64,000 bases of DNA, taken from the NCBI GenBank assembly GCA_905250025.1, contig CAJNOJ010000036.1:1-64000 (forward strand), read 5' to 3'. The DNA comes from Adineta ricciae. Taxonomy: Eukaryota > Rotifera > Eurotatoria > Adinetida > Adinetidae. The notes under the pieces were generated by a model. The model was not told the origin of the DNA. It saw nothing but the letters and a program-made list of their open reading frames with translations, and made no database searches. Below are positions 37,195-49,944 of this stretch, piece by piece; the stretch's first letter is position 1, and the number at the start of each line of letters is the position of its first letter. The translations under genes and the position numbers were made by a program.

Positions 37195-37901
37195 TTACTT
37201 TCGTGTATAATAGATAAACTATCTTATTTCTATTCCTATTTTCTATCTTCTCCTTAGTTATTATTCTTCACCTCCCGCTTAGTAATCAGTATAACTCTTG
37301 TTTTCTTCTCTGTTTGATCATGAAAGAAAAAAATAAAATAAAAGATTTGCCTTTTGTGAAATTGACATCTAACGCGAATTCTCAAGAAACGATATCATCG
37401 TCCAAAATCAACGACGAAAACAAATCAATTTCCACATGAAAAAGAAAAATTGTCTCACATGGTACACATACTAGTAACAGAATCAATTACTGGTTGAAGG
37501 CGACCCCTTTCGTTCAGTCACCTTCACTATCTCTCCACTACGCATGTGTTTGTTCTTTGTTCTTACATTTCTATTCGACCATAGAGAAATAGAGAAGCCG
37601 TTGTTGAAGTAAACTGTGGAATCCTCACGTAACGTAAAAGTGGTAAATAAACTACATGACAAGCACAACAAAAATCGAAAAGAAAGACAAAACATAACGA
37701 ATAACTTTCGTCATTTCCATTATTTGATTGAAATCAACGCGTTGTTTTTTTGAAAAGTTAGTCATCTGAGATGGTGCAATGCTGATTGCACTTTTTTTTC
37801 TACTGATATTTTGTTTATTTATTTAAAAATTGTTTAAGATTTTGCTTCGCTTTTATTTTTTCTGACGTCTGTCGATTTCAGTTTTGAAAATCAAACCAAA
37901 A
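37195..37901. other. Intergenic region upstream of GIGYF
   Basis: About 700 nt without a supported gene; AATAAA at about 37330-37340 serves NDUFA7. A clear acceptor (CTGTCGATTTCAG) ends at 37881, 20 nt before the GIGYF ATG, suggesting a leader intron or a trans-splice site. Confidence 0.5.
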
Positions 37902-40900
37902 ATGAGTTCAACTACTGTCGCTCAACATGCAACACAGCCTTTGAATTTTGGACCAGAATGGTTTGTGTTATGTTTGCTGAAATTCATCTATCATTTTTGT
38001 CATCTCTCTCTCTCTCTCTCTTTCTCATTGCATAGGCTTCGAGCATTGTCGACACCTGAATCAACAACACCGATGCCTTCATCAGGTGGTAGTGGTGGTG
38101 GAAATGTTTTTAAGTTTGCTGGAACGAAATATCGATACTCAAAAGACGAAATTATAGCACTACGTGCCAATGTAACGGAACGCTTAGCTGAAGATGTTCG
38201 AAACGAAATTTTGGAAAATCTGAAAGATGTAGAGAGTGTTTTTCGACCGAATATTATTGAACCATTGACTCTAATATCTCCAACAGCAGAGGAAACGGTA
38301 AACAAACATTAAAAAAACTATAGTATTCAGTTTTTTCTCATACAAACACGTTCATTATGGAATCTAGGCTAAGATGAATTCATTGTCAAGCTATATTTCT
38401 GGTCGGACACCTGGTGGCGGTGGTCGTGGTGGAAGTAACTCTCAACAATCACAACAACAGCAGCAGCAGCATGATTCACGAAGTAATCGGGGCGGTTCAA
38501 TGTCAAATGGACGTGGTGGAGGATCGAGAGGCAGAGGTACTGAAATTGATTCGAGAGAATTTGAATTGTAGTCGATTGCTAGGCGGACGTGATAATGCTT
38601 TTGGATCGAATCGTGGAAATACAACTGCAGATGATACTGGAGAAAACGGAGGAAATAGTAATGGTGGCGGTGGTGATGATTCGTCTGCGCCATCGTCATC
38701 ATGGTCTTCTCGGGGCGGTTATCATTCACGTGGTGGAGGATCTTTTGGAAATCGAGTGCGATCTTATGATGATCGGTATGCTTCGAAAACAGACAGAAAA
38801 TGTGAGAATCCAATGTCGTTGATATTTTAGTGATCAATCATTTCGTCGGGGCAGTGCTACGCGTCAAACATCGGATGGATGGCGTCGATCACGCGGTGAC
38901 GAGGATGATGATCGAAATAACGATCAAAATGAAGATCCACCAACAGGATCTGGTAACGGCTCAACATCGTGGACGTCCCGTGGTGGTGGACAAACGAGAC
39001 GAGGAGGTGGTAGTGGTTCTATGGAACATCGAACTAAATCGAATGAAAAATGGAGTCATAGTGATGATCGACCTGGTAACTTCATTTCAAAGGAGTTGTT
39101 CTCATCTTCTTCAATTAAAATATATTTATAGGTCCATCAAGTAGCTTCGAGTCCAATCAGCAACGTGGTGGATGGCGTTCGAATGCAACTCTGTCAGATC
39201 GTGATCTAAATTCGCGTCGTCCACAGCCAAAGCGAGAGCGTACGTTGAGCATTTGCATTCTACTCAGCTCGAACATCGTTTCTACAAATATCAATTTCCA
39301 TTTAGGCATACCTGAATGGATGGATGATGGCAATGATGGTGATAATCCATTGAGTAATGCAACGTTCGAAAAAGATGGAACATTTACTGGAGCATCATCG
39401 GCGCGACATAATAAAGAGAACAGTAACGAACAGCATAAATTGCAAACGCAATCTTCCAACGAGGAATCATCAACTGGATATGGGAATAATGTTGTAGGTT
39501 CCACAAGGATAGTTGTCTTGTAGATCTTACACGTTTTTTGTTCTTCTAAGACTTCCTCGAGACAGCAAGAAGAGAAAAAATCTGGCAAAGTAACACCGCC
39601 ACAATCAGATACCGCTGCTGTCAATATACCAAGTGCACCCTCAAATAATAGTAAGAAATCGTTCTCTTTTTCTACTGTATTCTATCTGAATTATCTTAGT
39701 ACCTAAACCAACACCACCCGTGCAACAACCTATACCGAGTTGGGATGATGAATTTGAACCCAGTGATGTAGCCAAAACTGTCGTGGAAGCAACCCTTGCT
39801 GACGTATAAGATTTTGCACAATGAAAACAACTTTTTACCGATGAATTTATTTTCTACTAGGATCATGATTATTCTCCACCAATATCTAGTCAGCCGACTC
39901 CATCAGCTGGGCCAATTATTCCATCACAACGAGCACCTCAACCGCCACCACCTGTAATTATCGATGATAAGCAATGGTATTATAAAGACCCGCAAAATAC
40001 AATTCAAGGTCCATTTTCTGCAGCCGATATGGAACGCTGGTTTAACGCAGGATACTTCACCATGGCTTTGCCTGTGAAACGTTTTGGTGAAACCAAATTT
40101 TCGACAATCCAACAATTAAGAGATGAACTAGGTCGTGTGCCATTTCGTGCTGATGCTCCAACACTACCACCACCCGTGCAACAGCCTGTGGTACCCGAAC
40201 CACAAAAGTTCAATCCAATGACATATGCAACGCCATCGGCAACTAGCAACACTTTCGTCGACGATTACTTATTACAACATCAACCAAGACAAAATCTACA
40301 ACAATCAATGTTGTTTAACAGGTATACTTTGATGAATTTTACAAGCGAATACTTCCTCACATTATCGTCAATGATTTAAGCAAAATAAGCTTTGCGTTAT
40401 TCTTTTGTCTGTCCATTACCCATTTCACTTCCATCATACTTCGCAGAAAGCGCGTAGGAGTTCGAATTTTCATCGAACCTTTTTTCGAAGCAAATCTCTA
40501 ACTATTCATTTGTATAGACAAACATCAGTGCCAATAGCACCACCTGATCGTAAACCAGTTACATCTCCATCGATGGTCAATCCTCAATTACAAACATATT
40601 TCGGTTCTCACCAACAACATTCACAATCTTCAACATCTCTCTTCTCACCTAATCTTGTTAATGATCCTGTCGTAGCCTATTCACAACAACCACAATTACA
40701 ACGAAGTATTTCTGCAACTAATCAACAACAACAAGAACAACAATCCTTATTCCATGACGATGTTCAACGATCATTTCGTCATGGTCCATCTCAGCCGAGT
40801 ACATCGTCATTTTTTGGTGCCAATATCGCTGGTGCACTCTCACAACAACCAGATGATATTATGACACGTCTTACTCAGGCCATGCAAAGCCACGGACAAC

Positions 40901-43242
40901 AACAACAGGAAAAGATCGAAGAACAACGGCGTCTCGAACAACAACGACGTGATTTAGAAGTTGAACGTTTGAAACTAGCGCAACAAGCTGAACAATTGCG
41001 AATACAACGTGAAGAAGATGAACGCCGTCAAATCGAACAGCAGCATAAGTATGAAGAGGAAATGCGTAAGAAAACTGAAGCAGCTGCTGCAAATAAACAA
41101 CTATTAGAACAAATGAAAGAAATGGCGAAAGCAATGGATCAGAGAAAACAACAGCAACCGGTTAAACCACAGCCAAAAGCTGAAGTTGAAGTTGACCCAT
41201 TCATCGCTTTCCAACAATCACTTCAATATCAAAAAGAACAACAGGCAAAAATTGAAGCTCAAAAGTAAGGAAAAACTGTTCATAAGCAAAAAACTATTCC
41301 TTTCCGATTGACTTTTTTTTTAAAGAGCGGAAAACGTTCGTCGATATCAACAGCAACAACAACAGCTTCGAGAACCATCTCAACCATCTCCACAACAAGC
41401 GCAAGTATTTAAATTGCCAGAAACAGCAAATTGGGCTCGTCATTCATCACAAGGCAGTGAGCAAAACCAACCATTGAATTTTGCTGAAATACAAAAACAA
41501 GAACAAGAACAAGAACGACGCGTTCGAGAAGCAGCTTTGGCTGCCCAACAGCTCGTACGTCATCTCACTCCAAACTACATAGTTTCTACTTTATATTTGA
41601 TCAACTATCAAACAGAATCTTCTAGGCTGAGTAGATCCCTCATTGAAATCGTCAGCAGCTAAGAATATTGTAATGCAAGTAGTTCAGAGAAAGCACAGTT
41701 AACATAGTCATACGATCGAAGAATGAACATGACTTATAGTGATCTTTTGGTTTGCTTAGGCTAAAGCAGAAGCATCGAGTAATCCGAATGGATCATCATC
41801 CAATAACAATAAACCTGGCTCATGGGCGCGAACACTATTTGCGGGTGCTACTGGTAGCAATAATACGAATAATAGTTCTCTAGCATCAATATCAACCCAT
41901 ACGTCATCAGATCACGATACAAACGATAATCCAGTACCTGAATCACCTATTACATCTTATAACCAACAGGCAACAAATGCGGTACTTTCTCTTTTAAATA
42001 TTCATGTATGTTGTGCGGTGCTTTGTCTTTTGCATGCTTTTATTAGTCTATATCGCTGGTTTCATGTTGAACTAATCTATGGAAGAACAGATTTCGTAGA
42101 GAAATCAACCAATGTCAATTATTTTCTTTTTATTTAGCCTAAATCTCGTTCATCAACAAGTCAATCATCAACTCCTTGGAATTCATCAACGAATATACCA
42201 AATACATCTCTTCAAGATATTCAACGACAACAACAACAACAATCTCAAGTATTTGGAGAGATACTTTTCTCATCCGATTTGAGGAATTGCATTCTATTTT
42301 AGAATGAGTCAAAAGCATCAGCACAACAATCGCAAGTACAAGTACAAGCACAAGCACAACAAGCATCGCCTGCTCATTCAACGCCAGCATGGGGTGGAGC
42401 CTTCCAACACACGACACCATCACCACAATCCTCATCATCGATCCTCTGGGGTGATAATCAACCGACTTCATCAAAAACCAAACAACCAACTGCAACTAGT
42501 GGCAATAAACCCTCGTACATATGAAAGACTAATTTAAATTTACAGAAAACTAAAAGCAATTTTCATTGATTTAGAACACCATGGACCGAATTGAAATCTG
42601 CTGCAGCTCCTTTGTCTACCAAATCGAACTCATCAACTGTCGAATTAACAAAAAGTGAACGTGAAGTTAAATGCTTATTTTCAGCAACTCGTACTCAGGA
42701 TGCACTTTCTAAATGGGCGCAAACACAATTCAAAGATAATTTACAAGCTATTGATGGTAAGTGAAGCATACATGCGAACTTTTCTCGACTAATTTCTGTT
42801 TCTTTCAGTTCCAACCCTTGTCACATTATTGAAAGATATCGATAGTGCTGAAGAAATTTTTGAATACGTTCAACCTTACATCGGTTCAGTTGTCAAATCA
42901 AAAGAATTCGCCAAGGATTTTATACTCAAACGTAAACAATTAGCCAATGCCGGAGTACGTGATATAGTTTGTTGAGAAAGTCTCTAAACTCATCTGTTCG
43001 ATTGTGTGTTTTTTTAGCCGGATGTTGATAATGATCATTTGAATGAATTAGCCATGGCGCCAACATCATCGAGTGGCAATTCCGGCCATGGCGCTGATGA
43101 AGGCTTTCAATTAGCATCAAGCAATGGACAGAAGAAAAAAGCGAAGAAAATGAAAGGTCAGAAAATCGATGTGAAACAACTTGGTTTTATGGTTAATAAT
43201 CGACCAGAACAACGAGACGATATTGATCGAGTCCTAATGTAA
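37902..43242 (+). CDS. GIGYF2: GIGYF-type GYF-domain translational repressor
   Basis: GIGYF1/2 proteins recruit the cap-binding protein 4EHP (eIF4E2) and repress mRNAs, including at stalled ribosomes. About fifteen or more exons with short introns. The N-terminus LNFGPEWLRALSTPE matches vertebrate GIGYF, followed by the 4EHP-binding motif KYRYSKDEIIAL (consensus YxYxxxxLΦ, here Ile for Leu). An Arg/Gly/Ser-rich region comes next. The GYF domain lies at about 39968-40140 (WYYKDPQNTIQGPFSAADM, WFNAGYFTMALPVKR). A long Gln-rich coiled coil follows (about 40860-41260). The C-terminal segment ALSKWAQTQF ... DVPTLVTLLKDI, KEFAKDFIL, and a Lys-rich run before QLGFMVN also matches GIGYF2. The last codons are at 43242. 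Whether it equals vertebrate GIGYF1 or GIGYF2 is unresolved; one gene is expected outside vertebrates. Confidence 0.9.
40890..41260 (+). repeat. Gln-rich coding tract in GIGYF
   Basis: CAA/CAG codons dominate a predicted long helix with Arg and Glu (for example EEQRRLEQQRRDLEVERLKL), as in the Gln-rich coiled coil of GIGYF2. The codons are mixed, so this is not a simple CAG microsatellite. Confidence 0.6.
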
Positions 43243-43927
43243 AACTTCAATTTATTAAAGAAGTTCATCTCTCGTTTGGGCCATGTGTATATATTATATA
43301 TCTTTTTTCTTTCTTGTCTCTTCCTAACGTACGTTTTTACTATTATTATTATTATTATTATTGCTATTACCACTCCAACTATCCATCGTTGACATCATGC
43401 ACGCGTACCATTCTCTTTGTCTCTTACAGCTTTTAAAAAGTATCCATGTGTGTATGCAGTTTCTTTTCTTGTTGTCCTGTTCGAATGCGCGTCGCGAGAA
43501 ATAACATTGATGGTCGTCTGTATAACGCATACATACATATACATTTGTTCAGTTTTTTCTTTCTTCTTGTTGTGTGATGTTGTTGGTTTTCTCCTCCTAT
43601 TCCTTATTTCTATTATTATCAAAGAAAAAAAAAACAAATCCCGGACAGACAGAGAGATTAAATGAAAACAATTTCAACTAATTCATCTACAGAAACGCAT
43701 ATTTCTTCACATATCAGAAGATTTGAAGACATCATCGATTTTCTATATGGTACAATAATCCGCTAATCAAAAAAGCGAATTATTAGTTTATTTTTCTATC
43801 AACAATTTAAAAACAAAGTATAGATCTAATGAATAAATAGAGTCTATCGATACGACGATGATCATTTTCTATTCGATTTAAACTAAAAGTCAAAATTCGG
43901 TTTCATAAAGTATTGTGTCAACGACAT
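43243..43927. other. Convergent 3' region between GIGYF and the RING gene
   Basis: About 685 nt of 3' UTR-like, T-rich sequence with a TAT/TTA triplet repeat at about 43340-43363. No gene is seen. Confidence 0.5.
43340..43363. repeat. TAT triplet microsatellite
   Basis: About eight tandem TAT/ATT units in the region after the GIGYF stop codon. Confidence 0.85.
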
Positions 43928-44847
43928 TCAACGAACCCGTTCGACTACTTGTTGACAAAACAGTTGCTGTTGAGATGTTAATCGAATTTTCGATTGACTA
44001 AGTCCAGTCAATAATTTGAATAACAATTCCGATGCTTGTTTTGTTTCTCTACAATGATCGAAGAGGTAAATCATTTCATTGCTTTTCAAAATGTCCTAAC
44101 TGAAGCATCTTATTTCCCAATGTCGGCAGTTTATCAAATGGTACTTGCTGTCGAACAGAATCAGCCTAGGCACACACAAACAACAGAGTTTGATGTCCAA
44201 TGATCCTGGTTTGTCATATGAATTACTTGTCGAAGAATTGTTTTACTGCAGAGATCATTTTGTTTCTGAAGGAATGCATTTCTCTACAAGACGAATTTGT
44301 CTATCACAAATCAGAACAACACAAAGTACCTGATTCAATGTTGCAACCATTTGTTCAATAGTTCGCTGTCGTGCTTGATCTTCAAACCATTTTCGAGCCC
44401 GACTATTCGATGAAATCATCACATCAACATCATCATTTTGTTTCTAATCAGATGAATCAGTAACACAGCCTACACATTCAATGCTAACCTTTCGTAAATC
44501 CATACAAGTTAAATTTGTCGACGAACATTGACAGATTTTACACGTTGGCATTAAACCTTGAAAAGCTTCAATTCAACGAGAACATCATCTGTCGAGAATG
44601 AGTCTAGTTTACTTGTTTGCGCACATAGTTCACAATAGAAATGGCCGCAACTGGTAACGAAACTTGCACAGTTCATATTTTGTACTGTCATCAATGGACA
44701 AAAACAGATATTGCAATAGAATTGATTAATTGGTGATTTGAACGATTTTGTTTGAGATGAGTTTAATTGATTTGTAATTCCAAGGTTTTCTCGGGCTAAT
44801 GTTACAGACAATGAAGATGAAACCGTAGACGAACGATCAGAATTCAT
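43928..44847 (-). CDS. RNF212: RNF212/Zip3-family RING protein (meiotic crossover factor)
   Basis: In other eukaryotes RNF212/RNF212B/ZHP-3/Zip3 proteins are SUMO or ubiquitin E3 ligases that stabilise meiotic recombination sites. Five or six short exons join in phase on the minus strand. The start is ATG at 44847 (MNSDRSSTVSS). The RING reads FYCNICF ... FVTSCGHFYCELC ... TCKICQC, with FVTSCGH followed by CxxC very close to vertebrate RNF212B. An intron (donor AAACAAGTAAAC near 44610) splits it between the second and third Cys pairs. A helical segment follows (KWFEDQARQRTIEQMVATLNQ), and the end is LLTGLSQSKIRLTSQQQL to a TGA at 43928. The size (roughly 220 residues) is in the range for the family. 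RING identity is firm; the RNF212 family assignment rests on the RING sequence and overall layout. Confidence 0.7.
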
Positions 44848-46898
44848 CGAGAAAATGAAGTTATAATTCAAACTTTTCCTCGTTCTACACAGACATCGAT
44901 ATTTATATATCTATACACGAAATCGATCTCGATCCAGGCAATGAGTGAAATCGAAGAACGAATTCATACTTAATTATTGTCGATTTCGTAACATGTCGAA
45001 TAGAATTTGAATTTTTCGATAAACAATGTGAGAAGAAGAGACGAACGTTTACCATTGATGATTTGATATACATAAAATCAGAGTCATTGATAGACTGCTA
45101 GAGAAAGAGAGAAAGGATATCCTTGATCGAAACCATATATGTATAATACAGGTAAATCAATCACTCAGTAAAAAAAACAAAACACGTAGTAAAACAATTC
45201 GAAATGAATAAATGGAGTCGCCGATTTGATCGCTCGAAGTATTCGATAAAATCTGCCTTCTTTGTATTCAAGAACTACTAGCCACTTTCGTCCTTCGAAG
45301 ATGAGACAAGTAGATATAATTATTCAATAAACAACGATACGTATTCGATACTGATCACTTCGCCAACCTCGACATATGTTTGAAAGTAATAGTGCTTATA
45401 CTCGTCAACGTCTCTATTCGTTCAGCTCTAAGTAATATACTAATTAGAAGATGCTATCATAGAATGATTCGGGTCTTTTTCATACCATTATATAAACTGC
45501 AAGAAGACCAGTTTCTTACACTCTTCATGTGTAGCGAGTGGAAATCATATGTATTGATAGAAGTTGACTTTTCTCTCTTCGTTTTCTTTTTCGTAGGCTA
45601 CACATGAGGAGGTTCGTGTGCCAGAGGAATACTTGAAAGTTATGAATTCTTTTCATTCATCGTCTAGTTGATTTCGTTTATTTTCAAAGGGAATAGATTG
45701 ATTTTTTTTTCTTGATTTCAGTTTGATGCGGAGACGCCGCCGATGACAATATTGATGAATCAAACGATTCATTTCACGTCGAATCTAATTCTTCCACTTG
45801 AACATCAAGTGATCCTCATTTCTTCATCATTTCTAGTAAGACGATTTGTTGAGATTCTCTACGTTGTAAGAAAAACGGTGAATGCTTCTGTTTTTGAAGT
45901 ACTCAATCGTGAAACGAAAGCGACGAATTAGTCGAATAATGAAGAAATCTATCTCGTCTTAATCAATCACTAATTCTTTTCACATCGACATGTAAAAGAT
46001 TTAGATCGCAACAACAACAACAACAACATCACTCGACTCGCTAATCCTCTTCTCCTTTTCTTGCTTGCCGTATATTTGCCTATGCATCGATGCTCAGGTG
46101 AAAGACAGAACATACGATTTTCTTTCATTCTCTGGCCATTAAGTGGACTCGCTCTCGTGCTACACGAACGCACAGGAAACATTAGATGTATATCTTGATG
46201 AATGGTAGGTGGTTGTCCATTAGGATGAATAGCTCTTGCGGTCATCGAAGTAAGTACCACTATGATCACTACTCTCTTTTCTCTTCGATCGTTTTAAGTC
46301 TAAGCGTTATCACTTCTCATATTTTTACAAACTAAGATCATTTGTTGCTATCAATTATTTCTTCGCTCCATTTTCTTTTTCAATCATCTTAATCGTCACC
46401 TCAGGTTTGCCTAGAAACTTCATCAAGTGAGAATACGATCGAATTACATGAAGAGAAAAAGAATACAGTCGTCTTATGTTAATCGAAACAACCAATGTAA
46501 AGATCATCTATTCATTCACTTTCTTTCTCTTTTTCTATTCTTATACACAACGTCTATTAAATGACAATCTACGCTTTAGATATATACATATACACACACG
46601 CACACATGAAAGAAAGCAACTAAGAAAAACTTGACCATTATCAAACCCTTCTTTCTTTCATTCTTTTTTTTTTCTTACTTCACTTTCACGCCTAATTGCT
46701 GAGGTAAATGATGAGTCCAATCTACATGTGTATATACACACTCACACATTCAACTCATACGCATATGCGTATATGTATAAATGAGTTCGACGGACAAGAC
46801 ATTGACAAAATGCGAGAAACGAAGAACTTTGATCACNTGTCTCGTATACATATATATAGTCGTTGATTGTTCGTCAAATCACAAGTGATCATAATATA
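44848..46898. other. Gene-poor region upstream of Frizzled
   Basis: About 2 kb. Short open frames with possible splice sites occur around 45380-45930, but they do not form a convincing protein. An (AAC)n run lies at about 46009-46027. One ambiguous base (n) is at about 46837. The Frizzled promoter must lie here. A TATATATATAG stretch at about 46849-46859 precedes the start codon by 40 nt and could be a TATA element or an acceptor. Confidence 0.45.
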
Positions 46899-49050
46899 AT
46901 GGTTGCTTTTGTTGAATTATTTCTATTCTTATTCATGTTGATACCTCGAATCAAAAGTGAACAACGGCAGTGTCAAGCGATCACTTATTATGAATGTAAA
47001 AATATTGGTTATAATCAAACGTATCTGCCAAATAAGTTCAATCATCAAGATCAAAAAGACGTAGCACTTGTGGTAAGTTTCGATGATTTAACACTTCGAT
47101 GTTACATAAACAGGTGGGGAGTAAACGCAGTTAGAGAGTAGAAAGAAACTATTTTTCTTGTCTATCGTATTCTGACATTCTGTTAACCTTATGACAGATC
47201 GTCCAAATAAACAATGTCTATTATGATATCATTAGAACAATGTCAATAAAACATATGTTATCATTCCTATTGTTCAGTTAAAGGTTTCATCGATGTCTAA
47301 TGAAGTTATCATTTGTTTTTTTTTGTCAAATATTTAGATCAATCAATTCACAGCGTTAATTGCTGTTGGATGTTCACCGGAACTTCGTTTTCTTCTTTGC
47401 TCAATCTATATGCCGTTATGTTTAGCTAATTACTCAGATTCAATTCCACCATGTCGTGAAGTAATTATCGAAATGGATTGAAACATCTTCTCTAGACTCA
47501 TTTAGGTCTGTGAACGCGTTCGTCGACCATGCGAGTCCTTCTATACGCGATACGGTTTCATCTGGCCAGACGCCTTGAAGTGTGAACAATATCCATCGAG
47601 TACAGAAAATGCCATTTGTATGGATCCGAAAAAGGACGAAATGAAATCATCGTCATCATTACGACTTCCATCACGCCCGTCAAAATCTTGCTGTCAATGT
47701 AATACATCAGTCGGTTATCGTCTTGTCGACGAAGATGAATATTCTACAGTGAAGAAATGTTTACCACCATGTCGTTCGGCATATTTCTCTGATTCGCAAT
47801 CGATTTCCATTATGAATATTTGGTTAATTATACTGAGTATAATGTGTGCGATTTCATGTACATTTGTTCTATTAACATTTTTCCTCGATATGACACGATT
47901 CAAATATCCACAACGACCAGTTATATTTTTATCTCTATGTTATTTCTTTATTTCCTGTGGTTATTTAATACGTTTGATACTAGGACATGAAAATGTCGCA
48001 TGCCGATCAGATAATAAAGTAAGTTGAGTCGAAACGAAGTGTTGATTTCCTCACGTTTCTTTTGGTATTGTGTTCGTTAGATTGAAATATCCTATACTCA
48101 ACTTGTACGAGTGTCTGGTCCATCAAGTTGCGCGTTCGTATTTGTTTTAACTTACTTTTTCGGTATGGCATCCTCGATTTGGTGGGTCATATTAACTTTA
48201 ACATGGTTTCTTGCCGCTGGTTTCAAATGGTCGTCAGAAGCAATAGCACATTATTCACATTACTACCATTTGATCGCTTGGTTATTGCCGTGTTTACAAA
48301 CAGTGGCGATTCTAATATTGAAAGGTATTGATGGTGATCCAATAAGCGGCATTTGTTATGTTGGACATACTGATTCTTCGATGTTACGTGGATTTGTTCT
48401 TTTGCCGTTGATATCATTCTTAACTATTGGAACCATATTCTTGTTAGCTGGATTGATTAGTCTTATGCGTATTCGAAATGTCATTAAAGTTCAAGATCGA
48501 AGTAAAACAAGTAAATTGGAGAAATTGATGGTACGCATCGGTCTTTTCTCCATTCTTTATACAGTTCCAGCAACGTTTGTAAGTTATTACTTTCATTTCC
48601 TCGAACTGAAATCGCTATTCTCTCTCTTTTTTTCTTTTCAAGGTTATCGGCATATATTTCTATGAATTACGTTATCGTTCACTATGGGAGGATAACCTTC
48701 ATTGTGGCAAATGTCCTCGTTTACTCTCGGAATCGTACTCGTCTTGGACAGTTCAACCAAGCTTCACGATTTATATGTTAAAATACTTTTTCTCGTTGAT
48801 TGTTGGTATTGTTACTGGTATATGGATAAACTTCAATCGAAAAACGTTCTTCACATGGAAAAGATTTTTATGCTGTCAGCCGACGAACAATTCGAATGAA
48901 CATCGTCAAACGAAAAAACATCGTCAACGGTATGGAACTCAACGAACACGTGATGATTTCGGTATCAATTATTCGTATAGACATACGAAAATCAATGGAA
49001 GTAAATATTCACTTCCATCAACCAAGCAAGTGCCCTTAGCGCATGTGTAA
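46899..49050 (+). CDS. FZD5: Frizzled 5/8-type Wnt receptor
   Basis: A seven-pass Wnt receptor of the plasma membrane. Five exons (46899-47072, 47338-47460, 47506-48018, 48081-48578, 48643-49050) give 571 residues. A signal peptide (VELFLFLFMLIPRIKS) precedes the cysteine-rich domain, with the ten-Cys Frizzled pattern (CQAITYYECKNIGYNQTYLP, CSPELRFLLCSIYMPLC, PCREVCERVRRPC). The seven helices run from about 47810 to 48830. The last is followed by KTFFTWKRF, the Dishevelled-binding KTxxxW motif. The C-terminus ends KQVPLAHV, close to the PDZ-binding end of FZD5/8 (KQVSLSHV in FZD5). The CRD also fits the 5/8 class best. Intron phases are all zero. The subclass call is by motif only. Confidence 0.92.
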
Positions 49051-49944
49051 AAAAGCAGAATCTTTCGTCCTATTATGTATAAATATGTATCTATTCATTC
49101 CACAATGTATAACAATAAGGAAAATGCATGAAGGTGATGTTTTGATTCTTCTTCTTTCCTTTGTTGACAATAGAGATAGCTATGAATATATATTTGTGTG
49201 TGTGTGTGTGTTGGTGTGCGTGTGTTTTCTTAATATTTTTATAATAAAAAAAATAAGTATTGGAAAGTTATACGAGGCTGTTTTTGTTTTGGGATGGAGA
49301 AACAGAGTCTCAAATGTTATACTTCGCTTGATTGATGACAGGGAACTTATGGGGTTGGAAGATAGGAAATGTGATGATATGTCAGGCATCGGGTTGTGTT
49401 CCTAAACAGATATCCGTTTAATGGAAACGACGTGTTTATGTTGAAACAGTCTAGATGATAAAATACATGACATTGTTATAAACGGTCGAAAGGAATATGT
49501 TTGTTGTTGAGTTTTTTCTCTTATAGACTGATATTGGCAAGAGAATATGTTTAACACGATGAGATATTTATTGATTAGTACAGAAATAATTAGTCAGATT
49601 GTTTTCGACCTTGAGTGTAACTGGTAGATACGTGCGAAAGCAACACTTCGGATACAAATAGTCTGTTGGAACGAGTTTGAGATGAAAAGAAGAAGTAATA
49701 TTCAAACTTTTTTTTTCAAGAGCTTCGACATGTAGAGCTCTACATCATATAGTTAAATGTCACTTTCATTATTACATTCTTTCTTTAGCGGGTTATGCAT
49801 TGTGAGTTGATTATGACAGTATTTCATATGACCAAAAGAAAGAAATTATGTATGCAGGAAATGATTCGATCATAATTCAGTTTTATTTCAAAATGATTTC
49901 AAGAGTCTATGAATATACTCGTCAGAAAATAATAATCGCATGCT
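49051..49944. other. 3' region after Frizzled
   Basis: About 890 nt. TG repeats at about 49195-49226 and an AATAAA-like run near 49243-49255 belong to the Frizzled 3' UTR. TTTATT at 49882-49887 is an AATAAA on the minus strand, 58 nt past the stop of the next minus-strand gene. No other gene is supported. Confidence 0.5.
49195..49226. repeat. TG-rich microsatellite
   Basis: An interrupted TG/GTG repeat in the presumed Frizzled 3' UTR. Confidence 0.75.

Noticed and set aside
45380-45931. A possible multi-exon plus-strand gene between the RING gene and Frizzled
   Set aside because: Several short frames can be joined with GT..AG sites, but the product shows no domain, the alternative frame has repeated TGA stops, and the donor choices are weak. 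Read as chance or 5' non-coding DNA.
45970-46269. Minus-strand frame of about 99 codons upstream of Frizzled
   Set aside because: Low-complexity Leu/Arg composition created by an AAC repeat on the other strand; no domain and no splice support.
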